In this document: piece by piece, positions 1 through 9,208 of the stretch
Layout of the letters: every line of letters starts with the position of its first letter
Position numbering within the stretch: position 1 is the first letter of the stretch
DNA from: Martensiomyces pterosporus
Taxonomy: Eukaryota; Kickxellomycota; Kickxellomycetes; Kickxellales; Kickxellaceae
Direction: 5' to 3'
Length of the DNA stretch: 27,266 nt
NCBI GenBank assembly: GCA_025201845.1
Contig: MU603962.1
Location: 131,918-159,183, forward strand
Made by a program: the position numbers and the translations under genes
Notes under the pieces: model-generated
Database searches by the model: none
What the model was told of the DNA's origin: nothing
What the model saw: only the letters and a program-made list of their open reading frames with translations

Positions 1-1461
1 GGGCGAGCTCGAGGGAACAGCAGTGGTGTACGACTGGACAGTGGTGGCAGGGACGGTGGTGTATCCAGGGCCAGCGGGGGTGGTGGTCTCGTCGCAGTAG
101 GGAAGAGTCTCAGTCGAGGTGCCAGGGGCAGGAACCGAGGTGGTGTACGACTGGACAGGGGGGACTGGGACGGTGGTGTAGCCAGGGCCAGCGGGGGTGG
201 TGGTCTCGTCGCAGTAGGGGAGGGTCTCAGTGGGGACGACGGTGGTGCCAGGAACAACAGGGACGGTGGTGTATCCAGGGGCGCTGGGCGAGGGAGCGAC
301 GGTGGTGCCAGGAACAACAGGGGCAGTGGTGTACACAGGGGCGCTAGGGGAAGGAGCAGCGGTGGTGTACGACTGGACGGGGGGAACAGGAACAGTGGTG
401 TAGCCAGGAGCGCTGGGCGAGGGAGCGGCGGTGGTGTACGACTGGACGGGGGGGACTGGGACGGTGCTGTAGCCAGGAGCAGGAACCGAGGTGGTGTACG
501 ACTGGACAGGAGTGGGGATGGGCGCAACAGGGGTGGTTGCAGCACCGCAGGCAGCGGTGACGGTGGCAGTCTGGGTGACGGTGGCAGTGGCAGTGACAGT
601 CACGGTGGCAGTGGCAGCGCCGCCAGGAACGGTGACGGTGACGGTGGCCTCCTCGCAGCAGTACTCGTACTCAGTGGTGGCGGGGCCAGCAGGGCTGGTG
701 CCAGGGACAGCGGGGACGGTGGTGTAGCCAGGAGCGCTGGGCGAGGGAGCGGCGGTGGTGTACGACTGGACGGGGGGAACAGGGACAGTGGTGTAGCCAG
801 GGCCAGCGGGGGTGGTGGTCTCGTCGCAGTAGGGAAGAGTCTCAGTCGAGGAGACAGGGGCAGGAGCCGAGGTGGTGTACGACTGGACAGGGGGGACTGG
901 GACGGTGGTGTAGCCAGGGGCAGTGGTCGAGGCCGAGGCCGAGGCGCTGGAGACAGGGACGGTGCTGTAGCCAGGGGCAGTGGCCGAGCTCGAGGCAGCG
1001 GTGCTGTACGACTGGACGGTGGTCGAGGGAACCGAGACGGTCGAGTAGCCAGGGGCAGAGGCCGAGGTGGTCGAGGCAGCGGTGCTGTACGACTGGACGG
1101 TGGTCGAGGGAACCGAGACGGTCGAGTAGCCAGGGGCGGGAGCCGAGGTGGTCGAGGCAGCAGTGCTGTACGACTGGACGGTGGTCGAGGGAACAGGGAC
1201 CTGCGAGTAGCCAGGGGCAGAGGCCGAGGTGGTCGGGGCAGCGGTGCTGTACGACTGGACGCTGGCCGAGGTGACGGGGACAGCCGAGTAGCCAGGGGCG
1301 GGGGCCGAGGTGGTGGCGGGGGCAGCCGAGGTCGAGGGGACGGGGGCAGCCGAGTATGGGGGAGGAACGGGGGCGGCGCTGTAGAGGTTGCGCTTCATGG
1401 GGGCGGCAACGGCGGCGCTGCTGAAGGTGGCAAGAGCCATGAAAGCCTGGTTGAACTTCAT
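1..1461 (-). CDS. Secreted Ser/Thr/Pro/Tyr-rich tandem-repeat surface protein (5' part, runs off left edge)
   Basis: An open frame of 487 codons starts at the ATG at 1461-1459 and has no stop before the window edge. The N-terminus is a signal peptide: Lys2, a hydrophobic stretch over residues 6-18, an A-V-A site at 17-19, and a Kex2-like Lys-Arg at 23-24. The rest is low-complexity repeat built from phrases such as APGYSTV, VQSYSTAA and VPVPPVQSYTTAA. Near the N-terminus the unit is 27 residues; further on it is mostly about 23, mixed with a cysteine-bearing phrase ETLPYCDETTTPAGPGY that occurs three times. Around residues 250-310 there is a Thr/Val-rich block with a YCCEE motif and one further Cys. 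Such proteins are usually heavily O-glycosylated wall mannoproteins or adhesins; that role, and any GPI anchor in the unseen C-terminus, is inference. The family is not identified. GC-rich third positions support real coding. Confidence 0.85.
   Translation of the reverse strand, partial: MKFNQAFMALATFSSAAVAAPMKRNLYSAAPVPPPYSAAPVPSTSAAPATTSAPAPGYSAVPVTSASVQSYSTAAPTTSASAPGYSQVPVPSTTVQSYSTAASTTSAPAPGYSTVSVPSTTVQSYSTAASTTSASAPGYSTVSVPSTTVQSYSTAASSSATAPGYSTVPVSSASASASTTAPGYTTVPVPPVQSYTTSAPAPVSSTETLPYCDETTTPAGPGYTTVPVPPVQSYTTAAPSPSAPGYTTVPAVPGTSPAGPATTEYEYCCEEATVTVTVPGGAATATVTVTATATVTQTATVTAACGAATTPVAPIPTPVQSYTTSVPAPGYSTVPVPPVQSYTTAAPSPSAPGYTTVPVPPVQSYTTAAPSPSAPVYTTAPVVPGTTVAPSPSAPGYTTVPVVPGTTVVPTETLPYCDETTTPAGPGYTTVPVPPVQSYTTSVPAPGTSTETLPYCDETTTPAGPGYTTVPATTVQSYTTAVPSSSP
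1006..1330 (-). repeat. 81-bp in-frame tandem repeats inside the surface-protein gene
   Basis: The marker gtacgactgg (VQSY on the minus strand) recurs at 1006, 1087, 1168 and 1249, an exact 81-bp period equal to 27 codons. Units differ by a few substitutions. Between 28 and 880 the same marker recurs at irregular spacing (28, 145, 367, 436, 496, 760, 877), including one 69-bp step, so the distal block is built from shorter and composite units. Confidence 0.9.
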
Positions 1462-1687
1462 GTTATCGTTATGTGTATGTATTACAAGTAATCAAGCTCT
1501 GTGGGTGTGGTGTTTCTTTTATCCTACGATCTATGCGCCAGGCCTAAATGTGGTGGTTCAGACAGGTGTTGGAGAAAGAGGTTAGCGAGGGCGGTGAGGG
1601 AAGGGAGGGGTTCGGTCGAGAGTTGTTAGTAGGGGAAGAGGGTAGAAAAGCAATAGCAGCCAGGACAGCAGGCGACGGGATGCGTGT

Positions 1688-1695
1688 CTTTTATA
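1688..1695 (-). promoter_or_regulatory. TATA box of the repeat-protein gene
   Basis: The minus strand reads TATAAAAG about 227 nt upstream of the ATG at 1461. It is the clearest core-promoter match upstream of that gene. The leader length is inferred. Confidence 0.5.
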
Positions 1696-3125
1696 TTGCA
1701 GCGCGCGACGAACAAGAAATGTGAAGCCGCTGTACCTTTGGTGTGACAAGCTGTGCGGTCCGCAGAGACGAGTGTGATTTCTATATGAGACAAGTCGTTG
1801 GCAGTAAAACGATGATAGGAAATCCCCTTTGCCGCCGGTGTTTGCCTGTTGTTTTTATATTCTGCGACATCAGCTTGCCGCGGATGGCCTGCAAACAGGC
1901 CGCTCTGCACATCTCTTTCTGCTGCCTTCCGCATTGGCCTGAATAGAACGGCATCAGGATCGACTATGCATGGGTGGGCTCTCTGCTGCCCCCCACGGTT
2001 TCAGGTACTAAAAATAAAGCCGTCTTGGCTGCTGCATCTGCCGTCGCTATTGCCATTGCGTGTGCTGCTTTTCCTTTGCAAAGACCGCAGACGCAGACGA
2101 AAACACACGCGCAAATCGCACCTCGCCTCGGTCACCTCCCACTGCCAATGGCGGCATGTGAAGCGGCCGCGCAGTGGGGGCGCCGTCATTCCCTCTCCTC
2201 CTGTCCCCTCGAGCTCATTGTTTCTGCGCGGGTTGTCTCGCACTCCACCGTGAGTGGGTCCACACACCCCAGATACGTGATCCTGCACCTGACATGGGTG
2301 TGCAAATAGTAGCCATGCCACCGTTTTGTGCTGGGGGCCACCAATACATCCAGGCGCCTTGGCCGGGGGCAGCTCTCGCCCTGCCCTCGCTTTCGGTGGC
2401 CCCTGCCTTGCCCACGGCAGCAGCACAGGCGGGCACCCAGGCGAGCAGCGTTATTTATGGCTCCCAGCGATATTTATACATGCAAATCATCCTTGAGTGC
2501 GCGTCGCTAGAAGCTCCAACAGCAAATGTTGCTCGAAATACGCCCAATGGGCACACCGGGAGTCCCCTGTCTGCTTGCCGCATAGCCGGCGATCTGTGAC
2601 CCCCTTCTGCATCCGGCCCCCCTCTGCTGACAGTGGTGCGCCCAAAACGAGCCCTGCCTCGCTCCCACACGCACTCACAGCCAAGCACTGCAGCGGCTCC
2701 CGCGCTGCTGCTTGTTCTATGTTTATGCCCATGTTTTGATTCACTGTAGCTTCCTCTGCATGCTCTCCGCGGCCACGGCCTCCAGAACCGAGCACCACTC
2801 AGGTGTCCTGCTCCCTGGACAACACCTATCTTTTTCCTCTGCACCCGGCTTGTGCAACACGCGATGGCTGATTTCAAAAGCGTGCCTGGAGAACAATGCT
2901 GCGCAGCGGTGCTTGCTGAATGGGGTCTGCATTGTCGCCCAGTGTAAAGCGCAGCGCAGCCAACGGCGCGGGCCAATGCTCCCTCAATGCCTCTTTTTGG
3001 GCAGCCCCTGCCTATTGTTTGCTTTGCTTCTGATGGCGTGGTGTATGTGCTATCTACTGCCTCTGCAGTAACGGCAGCAGATAGGGCGGCAATGAGGAAA
3101 CCCCGAGTGTGACTTGTGCTGCACA
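1696..3125. other. Gene-poor region, no supported gene
   Basis: I see no recognisable protein, splice-consistent gene, tRNA or repeat here. The longest frame is a 227-codon minus-strand ORF (2455-3138) with an ATG start, no GC3 bias and no recognisable domain. A TATA-like TATAAATA lies on the minus strand at 2471-2478 with no credible gene following it. Confidence 0.5.
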
Positions 3126-3284
3126 ATGAGGACGCCATTCATTCTCGCGCTCGCACTATTTTCATCTTTCTTTGTCCATGCTCAAAAAGGCCAGCCAGAC
3201 GCGGCCAGGCACACCCTTCTTTCCCAAACACACTACACTCGCATTTGGCACGTGTGTGTGTATGTGACCTTCCACTGCGCATAG
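3126..3284 (+). CDS. Candidate small secreted peptide (52 residues)
   Basis: An ATG with A at -3 opens a 52-residue frame whose first 19 residues form a textbook signal peptide: Arg2, a hydrophobic core FILALALFSSFFV, and a V-H-A cleavage site before Gln20. The mature part would be about 33 residues, with two Cys and several His and Thr, ending at TAG 3282-3284. A GTATGT sequence just before the stop could instead be a splice donor, in which case this is only exon 1. No clear TATA box precedes it, and the start overlaps the weak minus-strand ORF at 2455-3138 by 13 nt. Family unknown. The signal-peptide resemblance is seen directly; that it is expressed is inference. Confidence 0.28.
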   Translation: MRTPFILALALFSSFFVHAQKGQPDAARHTLLSQTHYTRIWHVCVYVTFHCA

Positions 3285-4674
3285 TGTAAAAATACAAGCG
3301 CTATATTTAAGCAGCTATCATGCTCTATATCTGGTACAACTCCCATGCTATATACTTATCGCATTTATCTTCTTTGGTGCACTGCCCAACCCAACTTTCC
3401 ATCTCCTGCAAAATCAGAACATAATATCCCGCAGGACATCACAAATACGTGCACACAAAGTCTGCAGCACTCGCCATTTCTTTTCAGCGGCCTTTGCACG
3501 CTCCTCATACGCCCCCCAAACAACCGCAAAGGAAAGCAAGCTGCTCAAATATAAACTCGCATGAGAGGGTGCTTGGGGGTGTGGGCGGCATACCCGTCTT
3601 GTTAGCTGGACATGCACGCCATCACCGCTTGTGCACAGGGTGTGTGTGCTTTGCCAGCTAAACAAGCTTCGAGCCAGCTATAGACTCATAAACCAGCGCC
3701 AAGCACCAGCTGTGCTCCAGTCTGCATTGAGCAGTTCCAAGACCGCTAGAGCTCCGCCAATCGGTCTGGGATGGCCCACAAAAGGCCTAGCATAAACCAT
3801 CCAGAAGCCAAAGACACAATTGAAGCTGCAAAACAAAAAAGCCGTGGTCGTGCTGCGTGCAGATGCAAGCGAAGCAGGCGGGATATGCAAGCCATGGACC
3901 GTTTATTGTGGTCACAGGGCCATCCCTCCTCCCACGCTGTCCATCTCCAGAATGCACCCACACTGCGCTTGTTGGCAGACGTCTCGCTTGTAAATGTCTG
4001 TCATGGGCATTGCTGAGATGAACATAGAAAGGAGGCAGACCGCAGCCTGGCAATACTCCGACCAGCACTGACTAGGCGGATATCGTTGATGTATGCAGCC
4101 CTCTCTTTAGTGTGGGTGCCCCTGCTCGTAAAACACCCAAACACCTTTCATGTGCAGATGCACCCAGAGCGACGAATCCTTTTTGAACAGTCCGCGGCGA
4201 CAAGCATGCGCCTGGCCAATCTGCACCGCCCTTCTTTCCAACAATGCTTGGTTCGCATGAGTGGGATGGCCAGCGCAGATGCATTTTATGCTGCGTGTTT
4301 GTTGCCCTTGGCAGCTGTCACTCTGTCTGACGTCACTGTGGCAGCCCAGTCTCACTTGCACACACGCGCTTCACAGCAGTGTCGGCTCCCATGAAGGCGG
4401 AAAAGCCATTTTTGGGCCAATTGAGCAAGTCCAGCAGGCACCCACGACATGCACTGGTTACTGTTGCTGATAAACGAGGCTGTGTGAGTTCAGACAACGC
4501 GTGCTCACAGCTCAATGCGCTGTCGCCACCATACTTGTCTGGCAGCCGTCGTGCACATCATACAGGAAAGGAAAACAAAACATGGGCACGTGCACCCCTC
4601 CCCCCAAAATCCCTTTCTGCATTTGCTCTCTCTACTGTCCTCTCGCCTTTTTATTCCACGGCCACAAAGCAACC
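3285..4674. other. Gene-poor region upstream of the F-box gene
   Basis: Only short unsupported frames are present. An A/T-rich element near 3300-3310 reads TATATTTAAG on the plus strand and its complement on the minus strand, so it could serve either direction. An 81-codon plus frame at 3771-4016 is rich in Lys and Arg but has no recognisable domain. I see no RNA gene or mobile element. Confidence 0.5.
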
Positions 4675-6282
4675 ATGCTGCTCGACCCACTCGTAGCGTT
4701 GCCGCCCGACCTCGTCATTGAGATATTTCGCAACCTCTCCGTGCACGACATCGCCCCATGCATGCTAGTTTCAAAGACATGGTACTACTCTCTGGACAGG
4801 TGGTCGGTGCTGTGGAAAACCATCGACATGCGCGAGGCATCACAAGCCCTGCCGCAGGCAGCGGCGGTGTCTGCGAGCAGAGTGGCACCGAAATCAGAGA
4901 TCATGAATGCACGGCTTGTCTACGACTCTCACCTGAAGGTTCTTGCACGCAGGGCCGGTCCTGCGCTTTCAAAGCTGTCGATTTTCTTCGCCCCTCTGAT
5001 CTCTGACAGCGGGATGGCAGCGCTTTTGCACTTTGGCTGCACCAACATAAGGCACCTGGAACTGCGCGCCACAAACCGGATAAGCAACCTGATGTTTGGC
5101 AGCCTGGTCACCAAGATCGGCGCCCATTTGGAGTACCTCGCCCTGAGTACAACAGACATCTCTGATTTTGCCGTGCAGAACATCCTGCTGAGCTCGCCGA
5201 AACTCACGCATCTGGATCTGAGCTATTGCAGGTTTGTCACCTGCGATGCGTTTCCGCTGGCCGACTCCACACGGATCGCGTTTTGTCACAACTCACGAGA
5301 CATCGCTGCCTCAGTGCCAAATAGCCTGGTGAGAGAGCAGGCGCTAGGGCTGGCACACAATAGGCTGCCCAAGCTGAAAACCCTGCTGCTGTCCTGCTGC
5401 CCGGATATCGACGACCGTGCGGTCCGCAGAATCGCATCCGCGTTTGGGCCGAGCCTTGAGCGGCTGGATCTGTCCAGGACGAAAGCCACTATTCTTGCGC
5501 TTGGCGCACTGGCAACAGCCGGTAGAGCCGCCGATCAAAGCAACACTGGCAGCTGCTATGGTGATACGGCGCAGCCGGTTACAGCCGGCACCGGTGTGCC
5601 GTTTGAGCGCAGACCGCGGCTCCATCCACTGCCGCTGCAGCAGCTATCTCTTAGCGACGTAAACTTCCACATGGAGGCCGGTGTGGTTGAAGCAAATGCC
5701 AGCCGCGATGCCAGCTTAGAGGCGCGGTGTATGCTATTCTTTGCCGAATCTGCACAAAATCTCACGCGCCTTTCGCTGGCAGGCGAGAACGACACAGTGA
5801 CCGACGAGTTTGCAACTGCATTGGCTCAAAGGTGCCGTGGGTTGGAGGAGATAGATATACACGACTCTCTGCGTATCGGTGACAGAAGCATGGCCGCGTT
5901 TGGAGCATTCTGCCGCAGACTCAGGGCGGTCAACATCAGCGGGTGTCTTGGGTGCTCGAGCTTGGGTGTGATTGAGCTGGTTCGCGGGTGCCCAGAGATT
6001 GTCGAGCTCGATCTCTCGGCACTGAGGATTGGAGACGAAGTGTTGGCTGCCATTGGCGATAGCATGCGGCATCTGGAGCGGCTGTCGCTGGATTTGTGTG
6101 GCAGGATTACGCACGCTGGTATTAGAGCCGTGGTCGAAGGGTCCAATGGACTGGGGTGCCTGTTCACGCTAACGGAGCTGAGCTTTATACAGTGCAGGGC
6201 TGTCGATGAGAGTGTTGTGGACTGGTGCAAGGAGCGGCTGCGTCCTGATGCTATCATACGATGCCGCTTTGGGGATACATAG
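4675..6282 (+). CDS. F-box / leucine-rich-repeat protein
   Basis: A 535-residue single-exon gene. The start at 4675 was chosen because it has the context AACCATG and places the F-box at the N-terminus; the frame is open further upstream to 4501 but without a credible ATG. Residues about 8-52 form an F-box: LPPDLVIEIFRNLSVHDI, then VSKTWYYSL and a WSVLWKTIDM tail. From about residue 95 to the end there are cysteine-type LRRs of the FBXL/AMN1 kind, for example LEEIDIHDSLRIGDRSM and LERLSLDLCGRITHAGI. A non-LRR, Ser/Gly/Thr-rich insert lies at about residues 280-325. By family knowledge it would be the substrate-recruiting subunit of an SCF ubiquitin ligase, binding Skp1 by the F-box; the substrate is unknown. 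It converges on the dCMP deaminase gene, with 127 bp between the stops. Confidence 0.85.
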   Translation: MLLDPLVALPPDLVIEIFRNLSVHDIAPCMLVSKTWYYSLDRWSVLWKTIDMREASQALPQAAAVSASRVAPKSEIMNARLVYDSHLKVLARRAGPALSKLSIFFAPLISDSGMAALLHFGCTNIRHLELRATNRISNLMFGSLVTKIGAHLEYLALSTTDISDFAVQNILLSSPKLTHLDLSYCRFVTCDAFPLADSTRIAFCHNSRDIAASVPNSLVREQALGLAHNRLPKLKTLLLSCCPDIDDRAVRRIASAFGPSLERLDLSRTKATILALGALATAGRAADQSNTGSCYGDTAQPVTAGTGVPFERRPRLHPLPLQQLSLSDVNFHMEAGVVEANASRDASLEARCMLFFAESAQNLTRLSLAGENDTVTDEFATALAQRCRGLEEIDIHDSLRIGDRSMAAFGAFCRRLRAVNISGCLGCSSLGVIELVRGCPEIVELDLSALRIGDEVLAAIGDSMRHLERLSLDLCGRITHAGIRAVVEGSNGLGCLFTLTELSFIQCRAVDESVVDWCKERLRPDAIIRCRFGDT

Positions 6283-6409
6283 CCATGCCCTGAGTTGTTC
6301 AGCACAGCAGCGAAAATGTATAGTATGTTATTGTATCGATGCACAGCGTAGGCGCTGCTGTATAAACGGGCTGCTACAAAATATCTGCTTGCGTGTGCAA
6401 TGCAGTGGT

Positions 6410-7816
6410 CTAGGGCGAGCCAATCTCCATGCTGATGGTCGGCGGCGTGTGCTGGCGAACAACAATTTTGGCCTCCTTGAACAGCTTCAGCGTAAGCTCG
6501 TCCATTCCGTATCCCTTCGAATAAACAACCACCTTAACACCGACCTGGACAATCTTCTTTGCACAGCCCAAGCAGGGGCAGGTGTTGCAGTACAGCACCA
6601 CGCCCTCCGCATTACGCACCCTTCCCCTACCCGCCTCCAGCAGCGCATTCTCCTCGGCGTGGATGCAAAGGCAGTGGTCCAGCGACACGCCGCAGGGCGT
6701 TCCGGCATTGCATCTGGGGCACCCGCCTTCATTGCAGTTGGTGATCCCCTTGGGCGTGCCGTTGTATCCCGTGGCGATAATCTGGTTGTCCTTGACCAAG
6801 ATGCATCCAACCTTGCGCTTCATGCAGTTGGCCCTGTGCGATGCCAGCTCCGACAGGAGCATAAAGTAGGTGTCCCACGAGGGCCGCAGGCGTTCGCCGT
6901 TGAGAAGGTCGATTCTGTCCAGGTGCTCGTAGAGGTCATCGATGGTGGGGAATGTGTTGGCGATTAGAACGTTGGCGCTGGCTAGCATCCGCTTCAGATT
7001 GAGCTCGTGGGCATTGGTGGCGTTGCGGATTATTGGCGATAGGAGGGCCGCCGGCTGCTTGTCTTGCACCAGGGGAATGCTCTGGCTGGGATCGCTGCCA
7101 TGTGCATCTGGGTTGAGTGCCAGATCGTCGAGAGATGCATGGCCGCGCAGGGCCTCCGGACTCATGTACAAGAGCCTGTCGTCCATCTCCACAAACTCCT
7201 CCAGTGAGAGCTTGGCGCCCTGCGCCTCTGACCTAACAAAAGCGTGGTTCACAGTGCACGCAGAGATACGGGTTAGCTGCAATAATGGAGAATGAGCAAT
7301 TGCATCGGCTGCCAAGCCATGCTTGTTCTACAGGTGCACTCAGTGGCCAGGCGTACCTTAGGCAATGCCGCTTGTGGCGAAGGCTTGTAGGTGCGTCGAT
7401 GCCAACAACAAGGAAGAACGGCCGCTTCCACAGCAGGTACAGATCGACTGGGTTTGCCACATCGGTTGTCACGTAGTTGGTTCTCCAGCGGGGCGTAACG
7501 AATGCCATCATGTCCTTTGCTGACTTGAATACCGTGCGATTACCGTCGCTATCTGCGCCGTTGCTTAATTCGCTTGCCTTCCCGCCTTTTTCGCTGCCGC
7601 TTGCTAGATAGAGCCGCGTGAATCCCAGGCGGCTGACGAGATACCTTGCGACCTCTTCCTTGCCACTAGCCGCCGAGCCTATTCAGTTGCAGTAGAGGCG
7701 AGAGAGAAAGCGCGGGCTTAGCTATTCGCCTGCAAGCAGCGTTTGCACTGCTGCCCGCCTCTTGGCTAGCGCTTGTTACTCCAACACTGCCGCTTACCAA
7801 TAATTCCAATAAACAT
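6410..7816 (-). CDS. DCD1: Deoxycytidylate (dCMP) deaminase, three exons
   Basis: Exons are 7816-7798, 7678-7357 and 7232-6410, with introns of 119 nt (GTAAGC...AATAG) and 124 nt (GTACGC...GTTAG); the product is 387 residues. The 19-nt first exon encodes MFIGIIG. Joined to exon 2 it gives MFIGIIGSAASGKEEVARYL, the P-loop-like start typical of fungal dCMP deaminases, followed by KRPFFLVVGIDAPTSLRHKR. The C-terminal deaminase domain (about 233-375) has the catalytic HAE at 305-307 and the zinc cysteines of PCLGC at 334 and 337, plus an upstream C-rich segment (NEGGCPRCNAGTPCG). The enzyme deaminates dCMP to dUMP for dTMP synthesis, normally under allosteric control by dCTP/dTTP. The length exceeds yeast Dcd1 because of a linker after the kinase-like part. 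Splice sites are inferred from consensus and frame. Confidence 0.93.
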
Positions 7817-8110
7817 TGCTCAGTGAATTTGCGTTTAGAGCCTGCTAAATAGTCTGCAAAAGATGCCTGGGGAGCAGAGAACCAGCAAAAGGAAAAGAGG
7901 GAGTGCTGCCTCAGGTGTGGCTTCTTCTGGCTGTGGCAGCTCACGTGTGGGGCAGCATCACAGCCTTGTTTTTGAAATTGGCGCATGCCATGCTTGGTCG
8001 CACACACAAGTGCACACATCAGACACACAGCTGTGTCGGTGAACGGACTTCAAAAGAGGTGCATTTCAGAAGACACGAAATGGACAGGGCAGGCTGCTCA
8101 GAAGAGGGCT

Positions 8111-8971
8111 TTACTTGATCTTGGCGCCAGGGACGCAGTCCTGCCAGGATGTCAGAATGTGGCTGACAATTTTATCGACGTTCTTTCCGTGCTTGACAAC
8201 AGCCATGACCACCGGTCCGCCGTCACGGATGTGGTTGGCATCGCGCAGCATGACGTCCAGGTCAGCACCAACAGCCTCGGCAAGATCCGTCTTGTTGATA
8301 ACCAGCAAGTCGCTCTGCGTAATGCCCGGCCCGCCCTTTCTGGGGACCTTGTCGCCGCCACTGACATCAATGACGTAGACAGTAAAGTCCGCCAGCTCCC
8401 TACTGAAGTTGGCTGCCAAGTTGTCGCCGCCGGACTCAATAAGCAGAATCTCGGTATCGAACTTTGCCTGGAGGGTCTCCAGGGCATGCAGGTTGGCTGT
8501 GATGTCTTCGCGGACAGCCGCGTGCGGGCACCCGCCAGTCTCCACAGCGACGATGCGCTCGGGGGCGAGGGCGCCGTTGCGTGTGAGGAACTCGGCATCC
8601 TCGCGCGTGAAGATGTCGTTGGTCACGCAGGCAATGTTGTACTTGTCGCGCAGGGCGCGGCAAAGCTGGTACAGGAGCGCGGTCTTGCCGCTGCCCACGG
8701 GCCCCCCGATGCCGATGGTGAACGCACGCTCGCCCCAGTCGCGGCCCATGCGGTTGTATGGAGGGCGCTCGTCGAAGCGGCCGGGATGGTCGAGCACTTC
8801 GTGGGTGTGGCCGTGCTCGATTGCATGGTCGTGCGAGTGACTGTGGCCGTGGTCGTGAGAGTGAGAGTGCGAGGCAGCTGCGCCAGTGTCATTGGGGCTA
8901 GCGCCGATGCCGCCCTTAAAGTCGCAGACGCCGCTGTTGGTGTTGGTGTTAGTGTCGGTGTTGTCCGCCAT
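8111..8971 (-). CDS. ureG: Urease accessory GTPase UreG
   Basis: A 286-residue single-exon gene. The start at 8971 (purine at -3, G at +4) gives [10 protein letters not shown]; an upstream in-frame ATG at 9073 lies inside the 88-bp duplication and is unlikely. Residues 35-62 are a His-rich tail ([16 protein letters not shown]...), expected to bind nickel. The GTPase core has the P-loop GPVGSGKT at 90-97, the metal-binding Cys-Pro-His at 148-150, ESGGDN at 179-184 and the guanine-specificity NKTD at 226-229, all intact. By family knowledge it couples GTP hydrolysis to nickel delivery into apo-urease with UreD and UreF, in the cytosol. Its stop lies 294 bp upstream of the dCMP deaminase ATG on the same strand. 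No urease structural gene is in the window. Confidence 0.96.
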   Translation of the reverse strand: MADNTDTNTNTNSGVCDFKGGIGASPNDTGAAASHSHSHDHGHSHSHDHAIEHGHTHEVLDHPGRFDERPPYNRMGRDWGERAFTIGIGGPVGSGKTALLYQLCRALRDKYNIACVTNDIFTREDAEFLTRNGALAPERIVAVETGGCPHAAVREDITANLHALETLQAKFDTEILLIESGGDNLAANFSRELADFTVYVIDVSGGDKVPRKGGPGITQSDLLVINKTDLAEAVGADLDVMLRDANHIRDGGPVVMAVVKHGKNVDKIVSHILTSWQDCVPGAKIK

Positions 8972-9030
8972 ATCTTGCTGCGAAGAGGAAACCAGAGTGT
9001 ATAGTGTCAGAACGGGTGGCAGCAAAAAGA

Positions 9031-9208
9031 AGGAAGCTAGCCGCGGATTTATGCGCTGAAAGGTCGGCTGCATAAGCCACCCGTGCAGAAAGCAGCTGCG
9101 CGCTCTTTCTCCCCCCCCAGGAAGCTAGCCGCGGATTTATGCGCTGAAAGGTCGGCTGCATAAGCCACCCGTGCAGAAAGCAGCTGCGCGCTCTTTCTCC
9201 CCCCCCAG
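9031..9208. repeat. Exact 88-bp tandem duplication upstream of UreG
   Basis: The segment 9031-9118 is repeated without a visible difference at 9119-9206, and the next two bases (AG) continue the unit. Each copy ends in a run of eight C. It begins 60 bp upstream of the UreG ATG, so it lies in the leader or core promoter. On the minus strand each copy has a weak TATA-like GCATAAAT. Confidence 0.97.

Noticed and set aside
491..727. Plus-strand Val/Thr-rich ORF in the repeat region
   Set aside because: It is the complement of the secreted repeat protein, whose frame has a signal peptide and is open for 487 codons.
2455..3138. 227-codon minus-strand ORF with a weakly hydrophobic start
   Set aside because: It lacks the GC3 bias of the real genes, has no recognisable domain and is dense in Arg, Cys and Ser as random GC-rich translation tends to be. 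Kept only as a note.
3414..3665. 83-codon minus frame with a charged helix-like end
   Set aside because: The ending (AYEERAKAAEKKW) looks protein-like, but the N-terminal half does not and no family is recognisable.
3650..3690. tRNA B-box-like TTCGAGCC
   Set aside because: No A box at the right distance and no cloverleaf could be drawn.
7985..9004. 339-codon plus-strand ORF opposite UreG
   Set aside because: Antisense shadow; the minus strand encodes an intact UreG with all motifs.
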